DNA from: Tillandsia leiboldiana
Lineage: Eukaryota > Streptophyta > Magnoliopsida > Poales > Bromeliaceae
Assembly: GCA_029204045.2 (NCBI GenBank)
Contig: JAQNDB010000120.1
Coordinates: 1-64,000 of the forward strand
Direction of reading: 5' to 3'
DNA: 64,000 bases
Every line of letters starts with the position of its first letter. Position 1 is the first letter of the stretch. The notes under the pieces are model-generated. The model saw only the letters and a program-made list of their open reading frames with translations. It did not search any database and was not told the origin of the DNA. Below, in pieces: positions 40,171 to 50,501 of the stretch. A program made the position numbers and the translations under genes.

Positions 40171-43100
40171 TGTTGGTTTTTGGGGATCCACAAGGATCTA
40201 AATAGGTACTATCAAACAACTAGAGGGGGGGTGAATAGGTGTAATACTTATAAAACCAATCTCAGTGCAAAATAAAAACCAATGCGGAAAATACAAATAG
40301 CACACCGAGATATACGTGGAAACTCCAATCCAGGAGAAAAACCACGGGACCAACACGCAATAACAATCCACTAAGAAAAGAAGAATAACAAGGTGATTAC
40401 CGACTCCACGGACTCAAACCCCTCCTTCAACTTCTTCGGACCTTGCGCTCACCGATTGCACGTCCACTGCACACGTTCGAATCCACGAACGCCTGTAGTG
40501 ATCCGGCCTTTCGGGGGTATTTTTGACTTAGGTATAGTCATTTAAGCCTTTAAGTGAAATAAAATTATTCAATTCTTGAAGTTGGCCATTGTGAGATGCT
40601 AGTATTTTTCTGCGATAGAGCGCGGAAAAAGAAAGCCGACGGCGCGATCGGATCTGAAATCCGATATCGGGAACCCCCTGAACGGGACCCAAAGTGATAT
40701 GGTAATTAGTCGTGCATCGGAATCCGTGCTAAATATCTTGCACCCGTTAGAGATAAGGTGGTTTATCTCGTGGGGGATAATTAATTAGTTAATTAATTAT
40801 CCCAGATGGAAAATTAATTAATTCTCTTACGTACGAATTAAAGAGGAATTAATTAAAGGTAAAGTACGACTATATAAGGGATCCTGAGTATCGGAAAGGA
40901 AAAGAAAAGAAAATAAAAACCCTAATCGGAGAGAAGGGAAAAAAAAAAAAAAAAGAAAAGACGGAACCCTAGCCGGAAGAAAGGGAAAGGAGAAAGAGAA
41001 GGAGCCCGATCTTCCCGGACACCGAACCGAAGGCAAGAACGCGACCGGACAACCTTCCCGTCGATCTTCGGTTAGTAAAATAATTTACTTAAATTATTTG
41101 GGAGTTTTCCGTCATCTCTTTCGTTGAGTTCTTGGTGGTCTTTAATCGAGTTCTTGTTATCGGACCTCCGACCGACGTTTTGGTTGTTCGTCGATCGTTG
41201 GTTTAGTCGTTAGAATTATCGTGTTTTTATTCGAAGATTTTTGGGATGTTTCGTTGGAACATAGTGGGTTAACGGGAGGCCGCCGCCGCCGTTTTTAAAC
41301 GGGAGGCCGCCGTCGCCGTTACCATGGTCGCGGGGTCTTCGCCGGAGTCGCACGGGAGCGAAAACGGAGAAGAAACCGCGAAACGGGAGCGCAAACGGAG
41401 AAGAAATCGCGAAACGGGAAGTTACTGTGCTTTTCCGTACAGCGCGGTCCACGGGTCCAGGCGTGCACCCGGTGCACGCCTGCGACATCGAAGGCCAAGA
41501 ACCGGCGCACAAATCCGTGCGCCGGCCCGGCCCGTCCAGCACGGTGCACGCGCTGGGCGTGCACCCGGTGCGCGACGCCACGGCCGAATGCGTGAACCCG
41601 GCGCGCGCCAGCACCGTGCGCGGCCCGGCCCGTCCCGCCTGGTGCACGCTCCTGTGTGCACTCGGTGCATGCCGCCGCCGCCTGATGCTGTAAACCCGGT
41701 CCACGGTTGCTCCTGTGCACCACCCGACAGCCCAAAGATCGGTAGCTCCGTTTTTGTCCGTTTTTCCACCGTTTTGAACGCCGTTTTCGCCGTTGGGATC
41801 GTTATTTCCGTGGCTTTCTTGGCATGGCCACCTGGGACCTTCTTGGTCATTATTTCATTAGGTCGGGTGCTAATTTCGCCGACGCTCCGCGCCTCGACGA
41901 AATCGTCGGGGGCGTGCCGTCGGGTCTCTTTTCTCATCATTTCCGCCGTCGGGGCCTTCTTGGTCTAACCAGGGACGTCCCGAGTGGACTACCGATTGAG
42001 GATTGAGTTTTGTTGGACTTTCCCGTCGAAAAGAGTAAAGTGGGTCTTGTGTTTTCAGATGTTAGTACACGCTTTTGACTATAGTTATCCGTGCGGACTT
42101 TCTTTAGGTCCAGACGCGCAGCGGGGGTGCGCGAAAGATTCGGGTGTTCCGATCTCTCTCCAAATAGGTGGGTACGGTTGCTGTAAATACAGCCAGTGCA
42201 GTAAGTGCATCTATCGTCATTAAAGTGCTCTCAATTTATCTAACAAAGTAGATGGACAGTTTAACCTTTCGCATAATCGTGTTTTTATCTAACAATTGAA
42301 GCGGCTGCGGTCGCATTGTTCATGACACGCCGATCTCGGCAAATCTGTTTTGGGATGCTGCACGTACACAGGCGGATTGGCCTCCGCATGGGTGTACTTT
42401 TCCGGAAGAGTGGTCTTGTATGACCCGTGTTCCTCACAAAAGTGTGGGTGCCGTGAGGACCCCTTCGCGCCCGCTGGGAATAGCACACCAGCACCGTGGA
42501 AGGGGTAAATGCATCAAAGTAGGTACTTGTGCACGAGGGGAGACCTTTGTCTCTCCGACAGATAATCTGGGGTTGGTGCCCAATTTAATTGATAATTCTG
42601 GGGTTGGTGCCCAGCTTAACATGTGCAGGGTTGTAGCGAAATGGTTTTGGTGTTTCCGGTTTGCTCCTTATTCCTTATTGTTATTAGACATCTACTTTGT
42701 TTGTCACTGACATTACCCACTCCGTGACAGGCGCTACGAGAGGCGTTAGCCGGGAGTTTGTCGAGACTGCGTCGCGAGGGCCGTAGTCAGGACACTTGGT
42801 TATTATCATTATCTCATTTCTTTTACGCATTTAGTTAATTCGCTTGTGGGTAGTAATAATCGTGGACATATATTATTTAGCACTGTGGATGAGTTGTACG
42901 TTTATAGTTTGGTTCTTTTGGAGATGTTTTTGTATGCGGCATGTTTTCATGATAAACCAAATGACTTCGAAAAGGTTTTCTCAAAACAAAGTGTCGTGTG
43001 GGCACGGGTTTTGCAACTGCTGGTTTTATCCTTTCTAAAACATTGATGCCGCTTTATTATTCCGCTTGATGTTGAATGTCTATTGTATGGTTGATGGTTG

Positions 43101-44166
43101 GTATTGGATGTATGTTGTTGTAAGTGAGACGCCGTGCATATACAAAGGAGACTCTGTCCGCGGACAGGGAGAAATTGTGTATGTGGCGGTCTGGCACGCA
43201 CCGGGGATGAGGTTTAAATTACCTTGTTAAAAGAAAAAAAAATACACACGATTTTCCGCTTAAATAGACTCAAAAACCCCCGGGGGCGTGACAACGCCAC
43301 TCGAATCCACGAGCACACGTTTCGAATCCACGAAACGCCTTTAGCACACCGAATCCACGATGCCACGTCGAATCCACGACGCAAACTCAGCCGGTAAGAA
43401 TATTGGCTTCGTTGGTGATCCTTTGCTTAGATTCTCATTGAGGAACCGTAGAAGAAATCTCTAAGCAAAGATTAGATCAATTCGACAAAAGATATGTTCT
43501 TGAAAGAACCGTCGAATTGACCTAAAAGAGGCTATAAAGAAGAACGATAAAAACCTAGCCTCTAGGGTTGCTCTCAAGTGTTTAATTAATTAATCGGTAG
43601 TTTTTGAGAAACCCTAAATATCTATTTATAGTTTAGAAACCTTTGGAAAGAGATAAGCATCAAAAACTGGCTTAACAGAAATTTTCCCGCAAGACGATCC
43701 GGATCGGATTTACGGCGATCCTGATCGTCGTCTTTTTTCAGCAATTCCTGAAAAAACAAGGTTCGGGATCCGGATCGGAATTCTGATCCGGATCGGAATT
43801 CTGATCCGGATCGGTTCAGGATCAGAAATTCTGAAACATCCAATTTGTCCAGTTTTTTATTTTTAAGCAATGAAAACTTATCCAAGTGTTTCTAAACCAC
43901 TCAAATGTATTCGGATCACCAAAATTATTTAGTTAAACGTACCTGATCAATCCGAATCCATTTTCCTTAAGATTGATGTAATTGATCCACAATTCTTCTA
44001 TTTCAATCTTCAAGACTCAAAACACTGAGTGTCAACTTGAGCTCTTGTTGAATCTTCTCTAAGTCTTCGATTGCTGATTGACAATTTGATCACTTCAAGA
44101 CTCCGACTCAACTCAACAACTCAACTACTCAACTCACGAAATATGCCAACACAGAAAGCCGTAACA
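40171..44166 (-). repeat. CopG2 3' LTR, split by SoloR2
   Basis: LTR pieces 40171-40493 and 43299-44166. SoloR2 landed inside the hairpin array (pieces 40474-40493 and 43299-43381). Palindrome array 43696-43812; TATA box 43622-43631. Confidence 0.94.
40494..43293 (+). mobile_element. SoloR2, solo gypsy-type LTR, 2,800 bp
   Basis: Same family as SoloR1 (TGTAGTGATCCGG to GGGGGCGTGACA) with several length differences. ACGCC flanks it at 40489-40493 and 43294-43298. TATA box 40870-40879. No gene. Confidence 0.93.
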
Positions 44167-45261
44167 ATCTCCCCCTTTGGCAATTTCGTGACAAAACCCA
44201 AACATACATAAAACGCTCAAGACACTCATCTTAAACCAAAAAATCGAAACTCAATGTCATCACCAAAACATTGACTTTCTTTGCGTGAAAGATCCAATAA
44301 AAAAAAATACATTTGAACCAGTCTTAGAACAAACTCTATGACTTAGGACTTGGAGTCTTAAAGTGATGTAATTCCTGCAAAACAAAACTCCAAACAAAAT
44401 CAAACGTTAGTCGTTAGAAATTAAATGTAAATCCTACATTTGATTCATCCTTTTGGTTCTTTTTGTTTTTCGGCTCCTTTTTCATCATCTCCCCCTATCT
44501 CGATGATCTCATCTCCATCTCCCCCTATCTTGATGATCTCATCTCCGTCTCCCCCTATCTCGATGATCTCATCTCTCCCATTTCTCTTCTCCCCCTTTTT
44601 GTCACAAATTGTCAAACAGTGAACATACTAGACAAAAGGAAATCACTAACAGCATTAGTTCATAGAGAAATAGAGATAAAAGCTCAGTTCCGGTATAAAA
44701 CAAAAACACAGATTGCGTACCGGTAGCCGAAAGCAAAAATCAAATAATTTCTTAAAACAAATCCAGATTTTGAAATAATTGAATTACCGATTTGTATTCC
44801 ATCAAGAAAACAATTTAAGTGCTTGAAAATAATATGAGATCACATAGATGTCATTCAATCCAATTAATTATAAAAATTAAAAAGATTTACTCCAAAATCA
44901 TGAAAAATAAAGGTAAAACATTATAAACCGTTTTTCATGTTATATTCATCAAACACAAGTCATCAAAAATAATCTTGAGATCCAAACTCTATCAAGATGT
45001 AACGGATTTACAAAGATGACTTACGGAGATTTCCAAGTGACATCAATCTTGAATTCTACCCTTTCAAATTGAGATAAACACTAAAATACCTAAGGGTGGC
45101 TCTTTGAGCATCTTTTAACTATCCCACCTTATACCAACCAGGAGATTGTTCAAAATACGAACTTTGAATTTAAATCTCCGAAAGCTTCAACTAAACAAAA
45201 TTTCATAAATATTTTTCAAGCATCCATAACATGTGGTAGCTTCACACACAAACCGGACGAC
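44167..45261 (-). other. CopG2 polypurine tract and 3' noncoding region
   Basis: The minus strand reads CCAAAGGGGGAGAT against the LTR. The region includes a CT-rich tandem stretch (CTCCCCCTATCTCGATGATC, three times near 44490-44575) and the first part of the shared post-pol module (about 45080-45261), where CopG3 inserted. No gene. Confidence 0.8.
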
Positions 45262-45883
45262 CGGGGTGTTACGGCATTTTTGTGTTGGCATATTTCGTTA
45301 GTCAAGTCAGTGAGTTGAGTCGGAGTCTTAAAGGGATCAAATTGTCAATCAGCAATCAAAGACTTAGAGAAGATTCAACAAGAGCTCAAGTTGACACTCA
45401 GTGTCTTGAGTCTTGAAGATTGAAGTTGAAGAATTGTGGATCAGTTACATCAATCTCAAGAAGAAAGTATTCAAGAGGATCAGGTATGTTTAACTAAATA
45501 ATTGTGGTGATCCGAATACTTTCTTATAGTGTAGAAACACTTGGATGAATTTTTAATTGCATAAAAATAAAAAACTGGACATGGGACATGTTCAGGATCC
45601 GGATCAGACAGTCCAATCCGGATCCCGAAGGGTGCTTGTTCATTGGCAAATCCGATCCGGATCAAAGGTCATTTCGATCCGGATCCCGAACATGGGTGTT
45701 TGCTGGAATACATGAACGATCCGGATCGGGCTTTTCAATCCGGATCCCGAACCCTTGTTTTTCTGGAATTGTCTAACTCGCTACGACGATCCGGATCGCA
45801 ATAAATCCGATCCGGATCGCCGTCCTAAAAATTTCCAGATAAGGTAAGTTTTTGATTCTTATCTCTTTCCAAAGGTTTCTAAA

Positions 45884-45893
45884 CTATAAATAG
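45884..45893 (+). promoter_or_regulatory. TATA box, CopG3 5' LTR
   Basis: CTATAAATAG, 66 bp after the last GATCCGGATC. The same box is at 49706-49715 and 54728-54737 (CopG4) and 57496-57505 (CopG3 3' LTR). Confidence 0.75.
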
Positions 45894-46144
45894 ACAATTA
45901 GGGTTTCTCAAAAATGTGGGAGCTATGGCCGATCAATTTATAAAACTCTTGAGAGCAGCCCTAGAGGCTAGGTTTTTATCGATCTTCTTTATAGCCTCTT
46001 TTAGGTCAATTCGATGGTTCTTTCAAGAACATATCTTTTGTCGAATTGATCTAATCTTTGCTTAGAGATTTCTTCTACGGTTCCTCAATGAGAATCTAAG
46101 CAAAGGATCACCATCGAAGTCAATATTCTTATCGACTGAGTTTG

Positions 46145-46247
46145 CGTCGTGGATTCGACGTGGCATCGTGGATTCGGTGTGCTAAAGGCGTTTCGTGGAT
46201 TCGAAACGTGTGCTCGTGGATTCGAGTGGCGTTCGTGGATTCGAACG
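46145..46247 (+). ncRNA. Leader hairpin array, CopG3 5' LTR
   Basis: Five sense-strand hairpins with loop TGGATT and arms CGTCG/CGACG, GCATCG/CGGTGT (two G-U pairs in RNA), CGTTTCG/CGAAACG, CTCG/CGAG and CGTTCG/CGAACG. The array lies 250 bp after the TATA box and 415 bp before the primer site. The copy in the 3' LTR is at 57757-57859. Confidence 0.72.
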
Positions 46248-46662
46248 TGTGCAGTGGACGTGCATTCGGTGGAGCGCGAGGTCCGAAGAAATTGAAGGAG
46301 GGGTTAAATCCGTGGAGACGGTAATCACCTTGTTATTCTTCTTTTCTTAGTGGATTGTTATTGCGTGGACATCCAACCGGTTAGCGCAAGGTCCGAAGAA
46401 GCTGAAGGAGGGGTTGAGTCCGTGGAGTCGGTAATCACCTTGTTATTCTTCTATTCTTAGTGGATTGTTATTGCGTGTTGGTCCCGTGGTTTTTCTCCTG
46501 GATTGGAGTTTCCACGTAAATCTCGGTGTACTATTTTTATTTTTCGCATTGGTTTTTATTTTGCACTGAGATTGAGTTTCTAAGTATTACACCTATTCAC
46601 CCCCCCTCTAGTTGTTTGATAGTACCTATTTAGATCCTTGTGGATCCATAAAAACCTACAAT

Positions 46663-46674
46663 TGATATCAGAGA
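46663..46674 (+). promoter_or_regulatory. CopG3 primer-binding site, mutated
   Basis: TGATATCAGAGA differs at two bases from the perfect site TGGTATCAGAGC of CopG4, so priming is probably weakened. Confidence 0.85.
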
Positions 46675-46694
46675 GGGTTTTAGGTTTATCTATC

Positions 46695-48656
46695 ATGTTG
46701 GGTGAAAGTGGTAATATTTATAGACCTCCTCTTTTTGATGGGACTAATTATGCTTATTGGAAAGTGTGGATGAGAGCTTTTCTCATCTCAATTGATGAGC
46801 GGGTATGGCAAACCGTGGAATACGGTTGGGTGCATCCTGTTGAGGAAGTAGGAAATTCTACTACCCCAAAACCTCGCTCTAGATGGTCCAAAGAGGAATT
46901 TGAAAGATCTTCTTACAATGGGAAAGGTATGAACGCTTTATTTAATTCTCTTTCCTCGACTGAGTTCACAAGAATTTCCGCGTGTGAAACCGCGAAGGAA
47001 ATTTGGGATATTCTCAAAATTACACATGAGGGTACTAATCTTGTAAAAATTCAAAAGCTCCAGATGCTTACAAGTCAATTTGACTCTATTCATATGGAAG
47101 AGCATGAATTGTTTACAGATTATTACACTAGACTTCAAGATGTAATAAATACATGTGCTAATTTAGGAGAAAAGATCCCGGAGTCGAAAGTTGTAAGAAA
47201 GATACTTCGGACTCTTCCGGAACGGTTTAGGGCAAAAGTTACCGCCATTGAAACCGTTAGTCATCCGGATGAGATGAGTGTAGAGGAATTAGTAGGTGCT
47301 TTGCAAACTTATGAAATGACTTTTCCTACTAATCAAGTTTCTTCCAAGTCTTCTTCTAAGCTTACAGGTATTGCATTCAAATCAACAAAAGAAGAAGATA
47401 GCGAATCAAGTTCCGACGATGAAATCTCTTTTGCCGATTTTGAGGAACAATTGGCGCGGATCACAAAGAAATTTCGTCGGAAATTTTGGAAGAATCGAAC
47501 CGATGGATCTTCATCCACGAAACCTTCTAAAGGATCATCGGGTTCTAAATCCTCTAACCTCAAAAGCTTTGCAAAACCTTCTAAAGAAAAAGAAAAAGAT
47601 GATTTCGAAGGGAAAATCCAATGCTATATATGCAAAGGCTACGACCATTTTTCAATGGAATGTCCTTCTCCGAAATCATATAAACAGAAGGCTTTGCAAG
47701 CGAAAACTTGGGACGATTCTACTTCTAATGAATCGACCTCAAGTAAAGAGGAAAAAGTCGTTGCCTTACATGCTTCTCAAATTCCCTCTTCTAATGTTTG
47801 TTTATCATCTTTAATCACTGACTCTATTCCTTTTATTTTGCATGAAACATCAACATCCAACGGAGAGTCATCAAGTGAGGGGGAGTCGGACAAAGAAGAA
47901 CTCGTTGAGGCATATCAACAACTTCTTACGGAATCAAAGAAGATGGCCAAACATATTAAGAAGTTGAGGAAGCAACGACTTGAAGTTCAAGACGAGAATC
48001 AAGCTTTAAAGATAAAACTTCATGATCTCAAGGAGGAACAAGGACTTTTATTGGATAATAATAAAATCCTCCAAGAAAAGATAAATCAATCGGAAACGAT
48101 CGTTAATTCCCATATTAACAAGATTGATTTTCTTGAAAAGCAGTTTGAGGAGATTCATGTCACCAACCAAGCATTGACCAAGCAAGTTCATGAACTCAAA
48201 TCCGACATACAAAGGCTTTCAACCGTTTCCAAGAAACTAGATTGTATGTGCGGATTAGGTCAAACAAGCAAGGTTGGTTTGGATTTTAAAAAGGATCAAA
48301 CTGTGCATGCTTCAAGTTCCACAATCAAATTGAAAGGAAGAACGTGTCACCTTTGTGGACTTGAAGGACATTTGGTGAAGGATTGCCCAAAAAAGAGAAA
48401 GAAAAATCCTTCGGCAACTTCATCTATGGAACGGACTCAACGGACTCAAAAGATACATCAAGTCAAAGGAGTTCACTCAACCCACCAAAGGTCCGAGCCA
48501 CATCATCAATCATACAAGTGGATCATTACGAGGCAAAGACCTAAGGTGGACCAACAGTCAAAGCGGACAACCCCCGGCCACAACGAATCAAGACAACCCA
48601 AAATCCAGCGATTTTGGATTCAGAAAGGTGATATCTTTCCGTGTCTTAAGTTCTAA
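46695..48656 (+). CDS. CopG3 gag, complete, no pol
   Basis: 653 codons from ATG 46695, after the primer site. Order: GNIYRPPLFDGTNYAYWKVWM N terminus, UBN2-type core (about 50-230), a Ser/Asp-rich linker, knuckle one (CYICKGYDHFSMEC, about 309-322), a long coiled coil (about 400-508), knuckle two (CHLCGLEGHLVKDC, about 550-563), a Lys-rich tail, and the end RFWIQKGDIFPCLKF. In CopS1 the equivalent point (KVWVRKGEIFPCL) is followed by protease, so CopG gag stops at the gag-protease border. Both knuckles keep all four ligands. It could form particles but needs pol in trans. Confidence 0.92.
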   Translation: MLGESGNIYRPPLFDGTNYAYWKVWMRAFLISIDERVWQTVEYGWVHPVEEVGNSTTPKPRSRWSKEEFERSSYNGKGMNALFNSLSSTEFTRISACETAKEIWDILKITHEGTNLVKIQKLQMLTSQFDSIHMEEHELFTDYYTRLQDVINTCANLGEKIPESKVVRKILRTLPERFRAKVTAIETVSHPDEMSVEELVGALQTYEMTFPTNQVSSKSSSKLTGIAFKSTKEEDSESSSDDEISFADFEEQLARITKKFRRKFWKNRTDGSSSTKPSKGSSGSKSSNLKSFAKPSKEKEKDDFEGKIQCYICKGYDHFSMECPSPKSYKQKALQAKTWDDSTSNESTSSKEEKVVALHASQIPSSNVCLSSLITDSIPFILHETSTSNGESSSEGESDKEELVEAYQQLLTESKKMAKHIKKLRKQRLEVQDENQALKIKLHDLKEEQGLLLDNNKILQEKINQSETIVNSHINKIDFLEKQFEEIHVTNQALTKQVHELKSDIQRLSTVSKKLDCMCGLGQTSKVGLDFKKDQTVHASSSTIKLKGRTCHLCGLEGHLVKDCPKKRKKNPSATSSMERTQRTQKIHQVKGVHSTHQRSEPHHQSYKWIITRQRPKVDQQSKRTTPGHNESRQPKIQRFWIQKGDIFPCLKF

Positions 48657-49089
48657 ATAGCTTATGACTGTATGTAATGCTTTGATTGGTTTTCCTTTCA
48701 TATCTTTCTGAATCTCTGCTTTACATGCTTTCAATGCTCTTTGTTTTTATGTTTTTTTTTTTTTTTTTTTTTTTTTAAACAAAAGGTTTTTAATGAACAA
48801 GTGCATTGAATAAAAAAAAAAAGGGCTTCACGGTTATTCACTCCAAATTAATTTTATATGGATTATCAACTTTACTCCATAATCATAATCTTGGAGCATT
48901 GGTCATATTGACTTTAATTGCATCTTTTCACGCATTTAGAAATCTATTATGCTTTTGACATCATAATATTTCGATGTTGCAATGATCATTTAAGTTAATT
49001 AAGTCATCTTTTAGGTGATCAAAGTCAATTTCTCTCTCAATGATCTCTTGGTATAGTCATTATCTTATTTGACTATTTAGTCGAGTATG
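48657..49089 (+). other. CopG3 post-gag noncoding region, left piece
   Basis: Homologous to the start of the CopS post-pol region. Contains a run of 25 T (48752-48776). Ends with GTATG (49085-49089), the left target-site copy of CopG4. No gene. Confidence 0.85.
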
Positions 49090-50464
49090 TGTTACGGCAT
49101 TTTGGTATTGGCATATTTCGTGAGTCAAGTCAGTGAGTTGAGTCGGAGTCTTAAAGGGATCAAATTGTCAATCAGCAATCAAAGACTTAGAGAAGATTCA
49201 ACAAGAGCTCAAGTTGACACTCAGTGTCTTGAATCTTGAAGATTGAAGTTGAAGAATTGTGGATCAGTTACATCAATCTCAAGAAGAAAGTATTCAAAAG
49301 GATCAGGTATGGTTAACTAAATAATTTTGGTGATCCGAATACTTTCTTATAGTATAGAAACACTTGGAAGAATTTTTAATTTCATAATAATCAAAAATTG
49401 GTGTTCGGACATGTTCAGGATCCGGATCAGGGCCAACGATCCGGATCCCGAAGGTTGTTGCTTCATACAAGACTTCGATCCGGATCCATGCAATTTCCGA
49501 TCCGGATCCCGAATGTTAAGTTTTCTGATTTGTATGAACGATCCGGATCGGGCAATGCGATCCGGATCCCGAACCCTTGGTTTTCTGGAATCATCAATCT
49601 CGTTACGACGATCCGGATCGCAGTAAATCCGATCCGGATCGCCGTCCTGAAAATTTCCAGATAAGGTATGTTTTTGATTCTTATCTCTTTCCAAAGGTTT
49701 CTAAACTATAAATAGACATTTAGGGTTTCTCAAGAACGTGGGTTCTCTACCGATTAAGTTATAAAACACTTGAGAGCAACCCTAGAGGCTAGGTTTTCAT
49801 TATTCTTCTTAATAGCCTCTTTTAGGTCAATTCGACGGTTCTTTCAAGAACATATCTTTCGTCGAATTGATCTAATCTTTGCTTAGAGATTTCTTCTACG
49901 GTTCTTCATTGATAATCTAAGCAAAGGATCACCATCGAAGTCAATATTCTTATCGACTGAGTTTGCGTCGTGGATTCGACGTGGCATCGTGGATTCGGTG
50001 TGCTAAAGGCGTTTCGTGGATTCGAAGCGTGCGTTCGTGGATTCGAACGTGAGCAGTGGACGGGCAAAACGGTGGAGCGCGAGGTCCAAGAAATTGAAGG
50101 AGGGGTTAAATCCGTGGAGACGGTAATCACCTTGTTATTCTTCTTTTCTTAGGGATCGTTATTGCGCGGATATCCAACCGGTCAGCGCAAGGTCCGAAGA
50201 AGCTGAAGGAGGGGTTGAGTCCGTGGAGTCGGTAATCACCTTGTTATTCTTCTATTCTTAGTGGATTGTTATTGCGTGTTGGTCCCGTGGTTTTTCTCCT
50301 GGATTGGAGTTTCCACGTAAATCTCGGTGTGCTGTTTTTATTTTTCGCATTGGTTTTTATTTTGCACTGAGATTGAGTTTTTTAAGTATTACACCTATTC
50401 ACCCCCCCTCTAGTTGTTTGATAGTACCTATTTAGATCCTTGTGGATCCTATAATAACTCTACA
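49090..50464 (+). repeat. CopG4 5' LTR, 1,375 bp
   Basis: TGTTACGGCATTTTGG to AATAACTCTACA. GATCCGGATC array 49419-49640; TATA box 49706-49715; hairpin array 49966-50049; duplicated U5 segment about 50080-50270. Confidence 0.95.
49966..50049 (+). ncRNA. Leader hairpin array, CopG4 5' LTR (four units)
   Basis: It lacks the CTCG/CGAG unit of CopG3. One stem reads CGTTTCG/CGAAGCG: the A to G change turns a U-A pair into U-G, so pairing survives in the sense RNA. The 3' LTR copy is at 54988-55071. Confidence 0.7.
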
Positions 50465-50466
50465 AT

Positions 50467-50478
50467 TGGTATCAGAGC
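50467..50478 (+). promoter_or_regulatory. CopG4 primer-binding site, perfect
   Basis: TGGTATCAGAGC two bases after the LTR. Confidence 0.95.
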
Positions 50479-50501
50479 GGGTTTTAGGTTTATCTATCAT
50501 C

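Larger units (their letters stand above)
45267..46660 (+). repeat. CopG3 5' LTR, 1,394 bp
   Basis: Starts TGTTACGGCATTTTTG, ends AAAAACCTACA. GATCCGGATC array 45596-45818; TATA box CTATAAATAG 45884-45893; hairpin array 46145-46247; U5 duplication with copies near 46278-46366 and 46388-46476. Confidence 0.95.
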
